36,839 nucleotides of DNA, from the NCBI RefSeq assembly GCF_918697925.1, contig NZ_CAKKMF010000051.1, positions 1 to 36,839 on the forward strand. The letters run 5' to 3'. Below the pieces are notes generated by a model. It had not been told where the DNA came from. It did no database searches and saw only the letters and a program-made list of their open reading frames with translations. Positions 28,993 to 36,419 of the stretch are shown piece after piece. Numbering within the stretch: position 1 is the stretch's first letter; each line of letters starts with the position of its first letter. Made by a program: the position numbers and the translations under genes. Origin of the DNA: Arthrobacter sp. Bi26. GTDB taxonomy: Bacteria > Actinomycetota > Actinomycetes > Actinomycetales > Micrococcaceae.

Positions 28993-29367
28993 TTAGCGGC
29001 TGCGCCGGCCGGTGGCGGTCTTTTTACGGGTGGAGAAGGCGGAGCGCACGCCGTAGCTGAAGGCGGCCACCTTGATCAGCGGCGAGCCGACAGTGGCGGC
29101 CATGAGCGAGGACAGCGCCGAGATGTTGGCGGAGGCGTCCGAGACGTTGGAGGCGATGCCATCAACCTTCTTCAGCTGCTCGTTGGTGGTGGTCACCGTG
29201 GCAGTGACTTCGTCCATGAGCGGGGTGGCGCCGTCGCTGATAGAGCGGATGGAGGTCCGCACTTCATCGAACACTCCCCCGAGCTTCAGGATCGGCACGG
29301 CGAGCAGCAGGACCAGCAGTGCAAACACTCCAGCCGCGATCAGGCCGGCAATATCGCCACCAGACAT
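28993..29367 (-). CDS. DUF948 domain-containing membrane-anchored protein
   Basis: A protein of about 124 residues with one N-terminal membrane helix (IAGLIAAGVFALLVLLLAVPI), a coiled-coil-like soluble part (FDEVRTSIRSISDGATPLMDEV, VTTTNEQLKKVDGIASNVSDA) and a basic tail (STRKKTATGRRSR). This is the DUF948 layout. Members are membrane-associated and of unknown function. Two starts are possible: ATG at 29367 and GTG at 29373, respectively ten and four bases after AAGGAG. The ATG is used here. It is paired with the DUF6167 gene upstream of alaS. Confidence 0.85.
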   Translation of the reverse strand: MSGGDIAGLIAAGVFALLVLLLAVPILKLGGVFDEVRTSIRSISDGATPLMDEVTATVTTTNEQLKKVDGIASNVSDASANISALSSLMAATVGSPLIKVAAFSYGVRSAFSTRKKTATGRRSR

Positions 29368-29478
29368 AGACACTCATCTCCTTGAACTGCAGTGGATACC
29401 TGCTTGTTGCGTCGGGTTCCGACGGTTTCAGCCGGCGGTCAGAACCGGCTCCCGGGGAACTCCCCCAAGTACCTTACA

Positions 29479-29518
29479 TACAAAGAAGCCCGCGGCGCTT
29501 GCCACGGGCTTCTTTGTA
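29479..29518 (-). terminator. Intrinsic terminator after rpsD
   Basis: A 14-bp perfect outer stem (29479-29492 with 29505-29518) and a short inner GGC/GCC stem with a GCTT loop. The 3' arm ends in CTTCTTTGTA on the transcribed strand. It starts 17 bases after the rpsD stop and separates rpsD from the DUF948-to-nusB block. Confidence 0.9.
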
Positions 29519-29534
29519 GGTGGTGCCTTTGGAA

Positions 29535-30161
29535 TTAGCGTGCGTAGAATTCCACGACGAGCTGCTCTTCGCAGGTCACGGGGATCTCGGAACGCTTCGG
29601 GCGGCGCACCAGGCGGGCCTGCAGGGCGTCAAGCTTGACGTCCAGGTACGCCGGAACGATCGGCAGGACGTCGCGGTGAGCGCCGGCTGCTGCAACCTGG
29701 AACGGAGGCATGGTCTCGCTGCGGCTGTGGACGTGGACCAGCTGGCCCTCGCCGACGCGGAAAGACGGGCGGTCAACGCGGATGCCGTCAACGAGGATGT
29801 GGCGGTGCACAACCAGCTGGCGGGCCTGGGCGATGGTGCGGGCGAAGCCGGCACGCAGAACGAGGGCGTCGAGACGCATTTCGAGCAGTTCGATCAGGTT
29901 TTCACCGGTCAGGCCCTTGGTGCGGCGTGCTTCTTCGAAGGCACGGGTCATCTGGGCTTCGCGGATGCCGTACTGGGCGCGCAGACGCTGCTTTTCGCGC
30001 AGACGTACGGCGTAGTCGGAGTCCTGCTTCTTGCGGGCACGGCCATGCTCACCGGGGCCGTACGGGCGGCGCTCCATGTACTTGGCGGCCTTGGGGGTCA
30101 GAGCGATGCCGAGTGCACGCGAAAGGCGTGCGGTACGGCGAGCACGAGTGTTGTTAGCCAC
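29535..30161 (-). CDS. rpsD: 30S ribosomal protein S4
   Basis: S4 is a primary 16S rRNA-binding protein and helps nucleate the small subunit. The 208-residue product has the basic N-terminal domain (RRPYGPGEHGRARKKQDSDYAVRLREKQRL), without the zinc-binding cysteines of the C+ form, and the S4 RNA-binding domain from about residue 98 (MRLDALVLRAGFARTIAQARQLVVHRHILVDG). It is a GTG start with GGAAGGA five bases upstream. It stands alone, away from the alpha operon, as is common in Micrococcales. A weak TAGGCT element at 30319-30324 could be its -10 box, giving a leader of about 150 bases. No S4-binding pseudoknot was identified. Confidence 0.97.
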   Translation of the reverse strand: MANNTRARRTARLSRALGIALTPKAAKYMERRPYGPGEHGRARKKQDSDYAVRLREKQRLRAQYGIREAQMTRAFEEARRTKGLTGENLIELLEMRLDALVLRAGFARTIAQARQLVVHRHILVDGIRVDRPSFRVGEGQLVHVHSRSETMPPFQVAAAGAHRDVLPIVPAYLDVKLDALQARLVRRPKRSEIPVTCEEQLVVEFYAR

Positions 30162-30348
30162 TTGTGTCCTTCCAATATCTGCGGTGTGTCAGTGTTACTG
30201 GCCTCCACGATGGAGAGCATCGGCCAACCGCTGCCTTTTGCTACTGGGCACAGGGCAACCCTCATCAAATGCGAAGTTTCAATGGATTGTGCGTCCGTGC
30301 CTTGCCAGACAACGAACCAGCCTACCAGATCCGGCCGATGGACCGAAG

Positions 30349-30747
30349 TCAGATCCGGGCGTGCACGCCCCGGGCACCGCTGCGCCCGAAGGACGCCGCA
30401 CCGAGGAATTCCACGGCCACGAACGGTTTCGGGCCCACCACCCATTCGTCGTGACCTGGCGGAATCGCGTAGGTGTCGTTGGCGTGAATCGTGGAGTGCA
30501 GCCCTTCGGCCGTTTCGACTTCCATTTCTCCGGAAATGCAGAAACCGAGATGGTGGTGCAGGCAGACGTCGGTGTGCTCATAGGGCCGGGTGTTTTCCGA
30601 CCACCGCCAGCCCGGGCCCAGGATCAGTCGGGCCACCGAGTAGTCGTTCACTGTGCAGAGGTCGAATTCGGCCTTGTCCGGGCACCGTTTCTTGTCCGGC
30701 ACATCGAAGGATTTCACTGCCATGGCTGTAACGAAGTTGATACTCAT
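30349..30747 (-). CDS. Cupin-domain protein of unknown function
   Basis: A 132-residue single-domain cupin. The fold is visible as a core from PGWRWSENTRP through LHHHLGFCISGEMEVE to DTYAIPPGHDEWVVG. The first cupin motif holds the histidines and the glutamate, the second the PPGHDEW histidine, so a metal site is plausible. Proteins of this type are small cytoplasmic cupins found across actinobacteria; substrate and role are unknown. The ATG at 30747 has only a weak ribosome site. The stop lies 187 bases before rpsD. It has its own candidate promoter about 160 bases upstream and is not evidently linked to neighbours. Confidence 0.85.
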   Translation of the reverse strand: MSINFVTAMAVKSFDVPDKKRCPDKAEFDLCTVNDYSVARLILGPGWRWSENTRPYEHTDVCLHHHLGFCISGEMEVETAEGLHSTIHANDTYAIPPGHDEWVVGPKPFVAVEFLGAASFGRSGARGVHARI

Positions 30748-30909
30748 GGGACACTACCTGGGGACGGGGCGGGGACGCTCGCGCTGGATGACCTGGAATG
30801 GAGCGAAGTCGGCTGCCGTTCCGGGGTCCGGATAGCGAGAGCCGGCGATGTGAACGCGCTGTCCCCTGCGCCGCACGGACGGCCAGCAGATCAATGCTGA
30901 CGTAATTCC

Positions 30910-30937
30910 ACGTTAGACCTCTTGGGCCCCATGTCAA
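30910..30937 (-). promoter_or_regulatory. Candidate promoter of the cupin gene
   Basis: A perfect -35 box TTGACA (30932-30937) and a TA-N3-T type -10 box TAACGT (30910-30915) are 16 bases apart on the minus strand. The implied 5' leader to the cupin ATG is about 155 bases; no riboswitch or leader peptide was recognised in it. Confidence 0.5.
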
Positions 30938-30991
30938 CGGCGGATTCCGGCGCTGCAGGCCGCGGCGGACCAGCCGCTGGTCACAGGCCGG

Positions 30992-32527
30992 TCACGTGCC
31001 GCGGATGATCCTCCGAAGCCGCTCGAGCCGGGTGGCGATGTCGCGTTCGGCTCCGTTGGCGGTGGGCTCGTAATAGTTGCGACCGACGAGGTCGTCCGGC
31101 GGGTACTGCTGGGTGGCCACGGCATGCGGGGCATCGTGGGCGTACTTGTAGCCCTTGCCATGACCCAATTGCTTTGAGCCGGGGTAGTGGGCATCGCGCA
31201 GGTGGGCCGGGATGCCGTTCCCGAGCCCGGCCCGGACGTCAGCGATCGCCTGGTTGATCCCCATGTACGCGGCGTTGGACTTCGGCGCGGTGGCCAGATG
31301 CACCACGGCCTCGGCGAGGATGATGCGGCCTTCCGGCATGCCGATCAGCTGCACGGCCTGGGCCGCCGCGACGGCGGTCTGCAGCGCCGTCGGGTCCGCC
31401 ATGCCGACGTCCTCGGCTGCGGAGATCACGATCCGGCGCGCCACGAACCGGGGGTCCTCACCGGCCTCCAGCATCCGGGCGAGATAGTGCAGGGCGGCGT
31501 CGACGTCGGAGCCCCTGATCGACTTGATGAACGCGCTGGCGACGTCGTAATGCTGGTCCCCGGCCCGGTCGTAGCGGACGGAGGCGACATCCAGGGCCCG
31601 CTCCGTGTGCCGCAGCTGGATCGTGACGGGCTCCGCCGTTCCTGCGCGGGAGTCTGTGCCGGTATCGGCTGCGACTGTGCCGGTATCAACTGCGACCGTG
31701 CCGGTATCAACTGCGTCGATGTCATCCGCGTCTCCGAACGCGACGCCGGCGGCCGCTTCCAGGGCAGTCAGGGCGCGGCGGGCGTCGCCGCCGGAGAGCC
31801 GGACAAGGTGCGCCAGTGCGTCGGCGCTGAGTTCGGCCTTCCCGTTCAGTCCGCGGACATCCGAAACGGCCCGCTGCAGCAGCGCCTCGACGTCGGCGTC
31901 GGTGAGAGGTTTCAGGGTCAGCAGCAGCGAGCGGGACAGCAGCGGGGACACAACGGAGAACGACGGGTTTTCGGTGGTGGCCGCCACCAGCACCACCCAG
32001 CGGTTCTCGACGCCGGGAAGCAGCGCGTCCTGCTGGGCCTTGTTGAAGCGGTGGATCTCATCGAGAAAGAGGACGGTGGTGGTCTTGAAGAGGTCGCGCG
32101 CGGTCAGGGCCTCATCCATCACGCGGCGGACGTCCTTGACGCCGGCGGTGATGGCGGAGAGCTCGACGAATTTCCGGCCGGGACCCTTGGCAATGACGTG
32201 GGCAAGGGTGGTCTTGCCGGTGCCGGGAGGACCCCAGAGAATCACCGAACTCGGGCCCGCAGGGCCGGTCGCATCGGAGCCGGCGGCCAGCTGGCGCAGC
32301 GGGGAGCCCTGGCCGAGCAGGTGCTGCTGGCCAACGACGTCATCGAGGGTGCGCGGCCGCATCCGGACGGCGAGCGGGCTCCGCGGCGAGGCTGACCCGG
32401 CGCCAGACCGGGCTCGGCTCCGGGCTTGGCCGGAATCGTCCGCGCCGCCGTCGGCAGCACCGTCGGCTACGCCGAGGTCGTCGCTTCCGTCGGCGTTGTC
32501 CCGCCCTGCGCCAAAGAGATCATCCAC
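30992..32527 (-). CDS. rarA: Replication-associated recombination protein A (RarA/MgsA AAA+ ATPase)
   Basis: RarA is a clamp-loader-like AAA+ ATPase acting at stalled replication forks. The 511-residue protein has an acidic, low-complexity N-terminus (1-50), [22 protein letters not shown], Walker A GPPGTGKT (99-106), Walker B FLDEIHR (154-160), sensor 1 AATTENPSF and the RarA tetramerisation domain with [27 protein letters not shown]. The C-terminal domain ends in [11 protein letters not shown] non-conserved insert of about 35 residues (264-300) contains DTGTVA repeats. The GTG at 32527 has no ribosome site but sits seven bases from a TAGCCT box, which suggests a leaderless message. It is divergent from the release-factor gene. 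Confidence 0.96.
   Translation of the reverse strand: MDDLFGAGRDNADGSDDLGVADGAADGGADDSGQARSRARSGAGSASPRSPLAVRMRPRTLDDVVGQQHLLGQGSPLRQLAAGSDATGPAGPSSVILWGPPGTGKTTLAHVIAKGPGRKFVELSAITAGVKDVRRVMDEALTARDLFKTTTVLFLDEIHRFNKAQQDALLPGVENRWVVLVAATTENPSFSVVSPLLSRSLLLTLKPLTDADVEALLQRAVSDVRGLNGKAELSADALAHLVRLSGGDARRALTALEAAAGVAFGDADDIDAVDTGTVAVDTGTVAADTGTDSRAGTAEPVTIQLRHTERALDVASVRYDRAGDQHYDVASAFIKSIRGSDVDAALHYLARMLEAGEDPRFVARRIVISAAEDVGMADPTALQTAVAAAQAVQLIGMPEGRIILAEAVVHLATAPKSNAAYMGINQAIADVRAGLGNGIPAHLRDAHYPGSKQLGHGKGYKYAHDAPHAVATQQYPPDDLVGRNYYEPTANGAERDIATRLERLRRIIRGT
31656..31718 (-). repeat. Three 21-bp in-frame repeats in rarA
   Basis: Three consecutive 21-base units (31656-31676, 31677-31697, 31698-31718) with few mismatches encode about [18 protein letters not shown] within a linker between the AAA+ lid and the C-terminal domain. 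Frame is kept, so copy changes would only alter linker length. Confidence 0.85.
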
Positions 32528-32533
32528 ATAGAT

Positions 32534-32539
32534 AGGCTA
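32534..32539 (-). promoter_or_regulatory. -10 element placing the rarA transcript start at its GTG codon
   Basis: TAGCCT on the minus strand ends six bases before the rarA GTG, the usual -10 to +1 distance, and no ribosome site precedes the codon. A GTGACA sequence at 32560-32565 is a possible -35 box, but with a long 20-base spacer. Confidence 0.4.
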
Positions 32540-32592
32540 CTTCTAGTTCCTGCCCGCCTTGTCACCATCGCCCCCGCAACGGAGAACCTGCC

Positions 32593-33240
32593 ATGCCCAG
32601 CCCCGAGACCCGTGTGGCCTTCGTCTCCGGCGGCCGGCTGCCTGGCTGGGTGGACCGCTTCGCCGCGAGCCATGGCGCACTGGTGGAGGAGGAGCTCGAC
32701 GCCGGCTTGCAGCTGCGCGCCGCGGACGGCGCCGTGGCAGTGCTGCGGGCGCCTTGGCCCGTGGACGGCCGGCCCGGGAGCGGCCAGGACGCCCTTTCGC
32801 GGCTGGCCTCGCTGGCCGGGCAACCCCGGAGCATCGGCGCCGTACTGGTCCGGCGCGGCGGATATTCGGTGGCTGTGGTCAGCGCCGGCGCCGTGCTGGC
32901 GTCCAAGACCGGCACCCGCCACGTCCAGTCCCGGACGGCCGCCGGCGGCTGGTCCCAGCAGCGGTTTGCCCGGCGGCGCGCCAACCAGGCAGATGCCCTC
33001 GTGGAAGCCGTCGCCGAGCACGCCGGAAGGATCTTCGCGGGGCACCGGGTCGAATACCTCGCGGCGGGCGGCGACCGGACGCTGGCGGACCAGGTGCTCG
33101 CCGAACCCGCCCTGAAACGCTACGCCGGCCTGGCACGGCTCGCGTTCCTGGACGTCCCGGATCCGCGCGCAGCGGTCCTGAAGAAAGCTGCCGCGGAGCT
33201 GTGCTCGGTGCGGATCCTGGTGACCGACCCGGCGGCGTAG
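32593..33240 (+). CDS. Actinobacterial Vms1-like release factor (acVLRF1), ribosome rescue
   Basis: The 215-residue protein matches the eRF1/Vms1-like VLRF1 fold as found in actinobacteria. It has the signature AAGGWSQQRFARRRANQ (residues 116-132), where glutamine 122 or 123 takes the place of the GGQ glutamine that releases peptides from tRNA. Known relatives (yeast Vms1) cleave peptidyl-tRNA on stalled 60S subunits, so the expected role is peptidyl-tRNA hydrolysis on stalled large subunits. The region before the motif (VLVRRGGYSVAVVSAGAVLASKTGTRHV) is the beta-rich part of the domain. The last 60 residues (HRVEYLAAGGDRTLADQVL) resemble the RNase H-like part. The ATG has GGAGA seven bases upstream. 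It diverges from rarA and converges on the ferredoxin gene. Confidence 0.88.
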   Translation: MPSPETRVAFVSGGRLPGWVDRFAASHGALVEEELDAGLQLRAADGAVAVLRAPWPVDGRPGSGQDALSRLASLAGQPRSIGAVLVRRGGYSVAVVSAGAVLASKTGTRHVQSRTAAGGWSQQRFARRRANQADALVEAVAEHAGRIFAGHRVEYLAAGGDRTLADQVLAEPALKRYAGLARLAFLDVPDPRAAVLKKAAAELCSVRILVTDPAA

Positions 33241-33244
33241 GAAC

Positions 33245-33288
33245 GGCCGCCGTTCCATCCCCCAATGTATGCAGATGGAACGACGGCC
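33245..33288. terminator. Stem-loop between the release factor and ferredoxin genes
   Basis: Arms 33245-33259 and 33274-33288 pair over 15 positions with a single C-A mismatch, with a 14-base loop. It starts five bases after the release-factor stop and lies 30 bases beyond the ferredoxin stop, so it probably serves both convergent genes. There is no T-run. Confidence 0.7.
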
Positions 33289-33318
33289 TCCTCGCTATCC
33301 GGCTGCCGGAAGCGGCGG

Positions 33319-33642
33319 CTACTCTTCCGGCGCCAGAGTGACGGTGACGCCGTCGAGGTCCTGGCTGAAGTCGAGCTGGCAGGAGAGCCTGGAGCCGCAT
33401 TCCTGGTAGCCCTCGGCCTCGGCCAGCAACTCGAGTTCGTCCTCGCTGCGTTCGGCCAGGGTGTCAAAGACCTCCTTTTCCAGGAAGACGTGGCATGTGG
33501 CACAGGAGGCCGTGCCGCCGCAGGATGCCAGGACCGGGAGGTCGTTGTCGCGGAGGGCCTCCATCAATGTCTGGTCCGGCTCCCATTCGAGGTCGTGCGT
33601 GGACCCCTCGCGGTCGATGACGGTGAGTTTGTTGTTGCTCAT
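33319..33642 (-). CDS. 2Fe-2S ferredoxin (putidaredoxin/adrenodoxin type)
   Basis: A 107-residue electron carrier with a single 2Fe-2S cluster. The ligands are Cys41, Cys47, Cys50 (C-x5-C-x2-C in CGGTASCATC) and Cys88 (RLSCQL), the spacing of vertebrate-type/putidaredoxin ferredoxins that serve P450s. The ATG has AAGGA six bases upstream. It follows the reductase gene by 16 bases, so P450, reductase and ferredoxin form one three-gene operon carrying a complete class I electron chain. Confidence 0.95.
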   Translation of the reverse strand: MSNNKLTVIDREGSTHDLEWEPDQTLMEALRDNDLPVLASCGGTASCATCHVFLEKEVFDTLAERSEDELELLAEAEGYQECGSRLSCQLDFSQDLDGVTVTLAPEE

Positions 33643-33658
33643 GGTGGTTCCTTAGTTT

Positions 33659-34912
33659 TCAGGCAGCTGCGAACACAGCGGCGGTCAGTGGAGTGCCGGG
33701 ATCGGCGGCGAGCAACGGGTCAATCCGCGCTTTCTGGGCTATCAGTTTCTTGGCCGGCCGGAAGTCAGCCAGGCCTGCGATGGTGTCGACGGCGGCGAGG
33801 CACCCGTCCCGGAGATAGACAACCGAGAACTTGCCGTCAGCCGGGGCGCCTCGCACGATCACCTCGTCATCGGCGCGGCGGACCCCGGCCGTCTGTAGCC
33901 GGACACCGTGCTGTACTGTCCAGAACCACGGGATTTCCGTCTCCGCGGCGTCCTGCCCGGTGATGTCCGCGGCCACCTGGTCAGCCTGCGCCATCGCGTT
34001 CTGGATGCATTCGAGGCGCTGGCTGGTGCCGTCGATAGTGCTGGTGAAGCGAGTGACGTCACCCGTGGCATAGATGTCCGGAACGGAGGTCCGCCCATGC
34101 CCGTCCACGAGGATGCCGTCCTGGCAGAGAAGTCCGGCGTCAGCGGCGAGTTCCTGGTTGGGCACAACGCCGATGCCGGCGAGGACGACGTCGGCCGGGT
34201 AGGAGGTGCCGTCGGCGGTGACGACCCGCTCGGCCCGATCGACCCCTTCGATGGCGGTGACCGCTGCACCGAAGACGAACCGGACGCCGTTTTGCTCGTG
34301 AAGTTGCTCGAAGAAGCGGGATACGGGTTCGGAGGTCACACGGCTCATCACGCGGTCCTGGAATTCGAGTACGGTGACCCCGCAGCCCTTGGCGGAAGCG
34401 GCGGCCGCGACTTCCAGCCCGATGTAACCGGCGCCGATGATGGCAACCCGGGCGCCTGGGACGAGCGCCAGCTTGAGTTCAAGGGCGTCATCCCGGGTCC
34501 GCAGGGCCTGCACTCCGGGAAGGCGGGCCCCGGGGACCGTCAGGGACCTGGCGCGCGAACCGGTGGCTATGACGAGGCGATGGTAGCCCAGGCGGCTGCC
34601 GTCGGACAGCTGGACGGTCCGGCCGGCGGGGTCGATGGCGTCGACAGCGAGCCCTGCCCGCCGGCCAATGCGTTTGTCCTGGTAGAACTTCTCTTTGCGC
34701 AGCACGGTGGACTCATCCGGGGCGCCTGCCTTCAGGAGCTCTTTGGATAGTGGAGGGCGTTCGTAGGGCGTCTCCTTTTCGGCTTCGAGCAGCAGGATGT
34801 CCCCGTCCCAGCCGCGGGTGCGCAGTCCTGCGGCCACCGCGACACCGGAGTGGCCGGCGCCAACGATGATGATTGGATTCAGGTGGTTCTCTGTGGGCTG
34901 CTGACTAGGCAT
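33659..34912 (-). CDS. FAD-dependent ferredoxin reductase (putidaredoxin reductase type)
   Basis: This takes electrons from NAD(P)H through FAD to the neighbouring ferredoxin. The 417-residue protein has the FAD-binding IIIVGAGHSGVAVA near the N-terminus, the ERPPLSKELL stretch, LVIATGSRARSL, and the second dinucleotide fold VAIIGAGYIGLEVAAAAS for NAD(P)H. The FAD-contacting IYATGDVTRF comes next, followed by a C-terminal domain with WFWTVQHGVRLQTAG. The spacing and the WFW motif fit the putidaredoxin reductase/rubredoxin reductase family. The ATG overlaps the P450 stop by eight bases (ATGCCTAG), so the two are translationally coupled. Confidence 0.95.
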   Translation of the reverse strand: MPSQQPTENHLNPIIIVGAGHSGVAVAAGLRTRGWDGDILLLEAEKETPYERPPLSKELLKAGAPDESTVLRKEKFYQDKRIGRRAGLAVDAIDPAGRTVQLSDGSRLGYHRLVIATGSRARSLTVPGARLPGVQALRTRDDALELKLALVPGARVAIIGAGYIGLEVAAAASAKGCGVTVLEFQDRVMSRVTSEPVSRFFEQLHEQNGVRFVFGAAVTAIEGVDRAERVVTADGTSYPADVVLAGIGVVPNQELAADAGLLCQDGILVDGHGRTSVPDIYATGDVTRFTSTIDGTSQRLECIQNAMAQADQVAADITGQDAAETEIPWFWTVQHGVRLQTAGVRRADDEVIVRGAPADGKFSVVYLRDGCLAAVDTIAGLADFRPAKKLIAQKARIDPLLAADPGTPLTAAVFAAA

Positions 34913-36182
34913 TGAAGATCTCCAGCTCCACGTAGAGGTGTTCCGGGCCTGAGTTGGTCAGGTTGTTGCCCCGGACGTATTCGATCGGTTTGTCCTTGTT
35001 GAGGGTCAGGGAGCCAAGCTTTGAGGCGAGGAGTTCCACAGTCACCACGGTTTCCAGTCTGGCCAGCGGGGCGCCGAGGCAGCTGTGCACACCGTGGCCG
35101 AAGCCGAGGTGGCCGTCGGTGTTGCGGTCGATGTTGAAGGTCTCGCCGTCGGGGTACTTGGCGCTGTCGCGGTTCGCGGCGGCCGGCAGCAGCCGGACGA
35201 TGGCGCCGGCAGGGATGCACACGCCGGCGACCTCGACGTCTTCGGTTGTGATCCGGCTGGCGCGCTGCACCGTTCCGCGGAAGCGTGCCAGTTCCTCGAC
35301 GAACAGGTTCGCATCGGCGGGGTTCTGCCGGATCCGGTCCAGCAGTTCGGGCTGTTCGCTGAAGACCCGGAATGCGTTGGCCAGCAGGATGGTGGTGGTG
35401 TCGTGGCCGGCAACGAAGACGAAGGCGCAGAGTTCCTTGGCTTCCTTCTCGCTGAGCAGGCCGTCCTTCCACATCCGGGCGATGTGGCCGCCCACGGACT
35501 CGTTTCCCTCCACGTAGAGGCGCTCCATGGTGTCTTTCAAATACGCGAAGAACTCGAAAGTGCTCTGTTCGTCGGTGCCCGTGCCTTGCGCGTTGCGGGC
35601 CAACCGGCCGAAGTAGCTGAAGGTCTCGTCGGACCAGAACTTCATCTTCTCGAAGTCCGACGCCGGGACGTCCAGCAGGGCACTGATGGTGGACATGCTC
35701 AGCGGGATCGCGTAATCGTCGACGGCGTCGCCGCCGCCGGCCGCGATCATCGGGTCCAGATACTTGTGGGCGTTCTCGCGGACCCGTTCCTCGAAGCGGG
35801 CGATCGCCTTGGGGGTGAAGGCCTGCGCAACGACCTGGCGCAGCCGGGTGTGGTTCGGGGCATCGAACAAGGTCAGAAAGGTCAGCGGCACCGGGTCCAC
35901 GACCTGGGAGGAGAAGACCTTGGGGGCGCGCATGGCTTTGCGCACGTCGTCGTAGCGGGTGATGAACCAGACATCCGATACCGGTGAGGCGGCCCGGAGG
36001 ACCGGGGCGTTGTCGCGCATCCATGCGTAGTGCGCGTATGGGTCCCCCTGCGTTCCGTCGTCGACGACCTTGAACGGTGCCATGCCATCCGGCCACGCGA
36101 GGTCATGGGAGTATGGGGGCAGTTCGGCCGGCCCGGAGGGAGACTCTGCTACGGGCGATAGTTCTGTGGTGGCGGCAGACAT
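34905..36182 (-). CDS. Cytochrome P450
   Basis: A soluble bacterial P450 of 425 residues. It shows the C-helix HTRLRQ (111-116), the I-helix oxygen-activation motif AGHDTTT (258-264), the K-helix ExxR (ELAR, 297-300) and the haem loop FGHGVHSCLGAPLARLE with ligand Cys368. The first 20 residues are polar and probably flexible, with no membrane anchor. It presumably hydroxylates a small hydrophobic compound; substrate and CYP family cannot be read from this. The ATG at 36182 is chosen because AGAAGGA lies five bases before it. In-frame sequence to 36407 is not protein-like and contains the candidate operator. It is first in the P450-reductase-ferredoxin operon. Confidence 0.96.
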   Translation of the reverse strand: MSAATTELSPVAESPSGPAELPPYSHDLAWPDGMAPFKVVDDGTQGDPYAHYAWMRDNAPVLRAASPVSDVWFITRYDDVRKAMRAPKVFSSQVVDPVPLTFLTLFDAPNHTRLRQVVAQAFTPKAIARFEERVRENAHKYLDPMIAAGGGDAVDDYAIPLSMSTISALLDVPASDFEKMKFWSDETFSYFGRLARNAQGTGTDEQSTFEFFAYLKDTMERLYVEGNESVGGHIARMWKDGLLSEKEAKELCAFVFVAGHDTTTILLANAFRVFSEQPELLDRIRQNPADANLFVEELARFRGTVQRASRITTEDVEVAGVCIPAGAIVRLLPAAANRDSAKYPDGETFNIDRNTDGHLGFGHGVHSCLGAPLARLETVVTVELLASKLGSLTLNKDKPIEYVRGNNLTNSGPEHLYVELEIFNA

Positions 36183-36229
36183 CGTTGTCCTTCTTTCGTG
36201 CGTGACTGTTCCGGGTGAATTCCCTGGAT

Positions 36230-36255
36230 GAGTCGACGTGATCCACGTCTCACTC
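36230..36255. promoter_or_regulatory. Palindromic operator candidate upstream of the P450 operon
   Basis: A perfect inverted repeat GACGTG-ATC-CACGTC (36235-36249) is flanked by further mirror-image bases GAGT (36230-36233) and ACTC (36252-36255), offset by one base. It lies 48-73 bases upstream of the P450 ATG, where a repressor or activator of the TetR, MarR or LacI type would bind. No regulator gene is next to it within the window. The remaining bases 36256-36419 show no further signal. Confidence 0.55.
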
Positions 36256-36419
36256 AAGAGTGCCCACGGGCCCCGCGTCGGCCCCATAGGGCTTCCGTTC
36301 ATCGGTTGTGAAAGTCGCCCGGCAGCTCTTGTCCGCAGGCGAGGGCGATTGTCAGCGGCAGGGCTGCGGGCCACCAAAGAAGTTCGATTACCGCACTGAA
36401 CCGGCACGCAACTGGTCGG

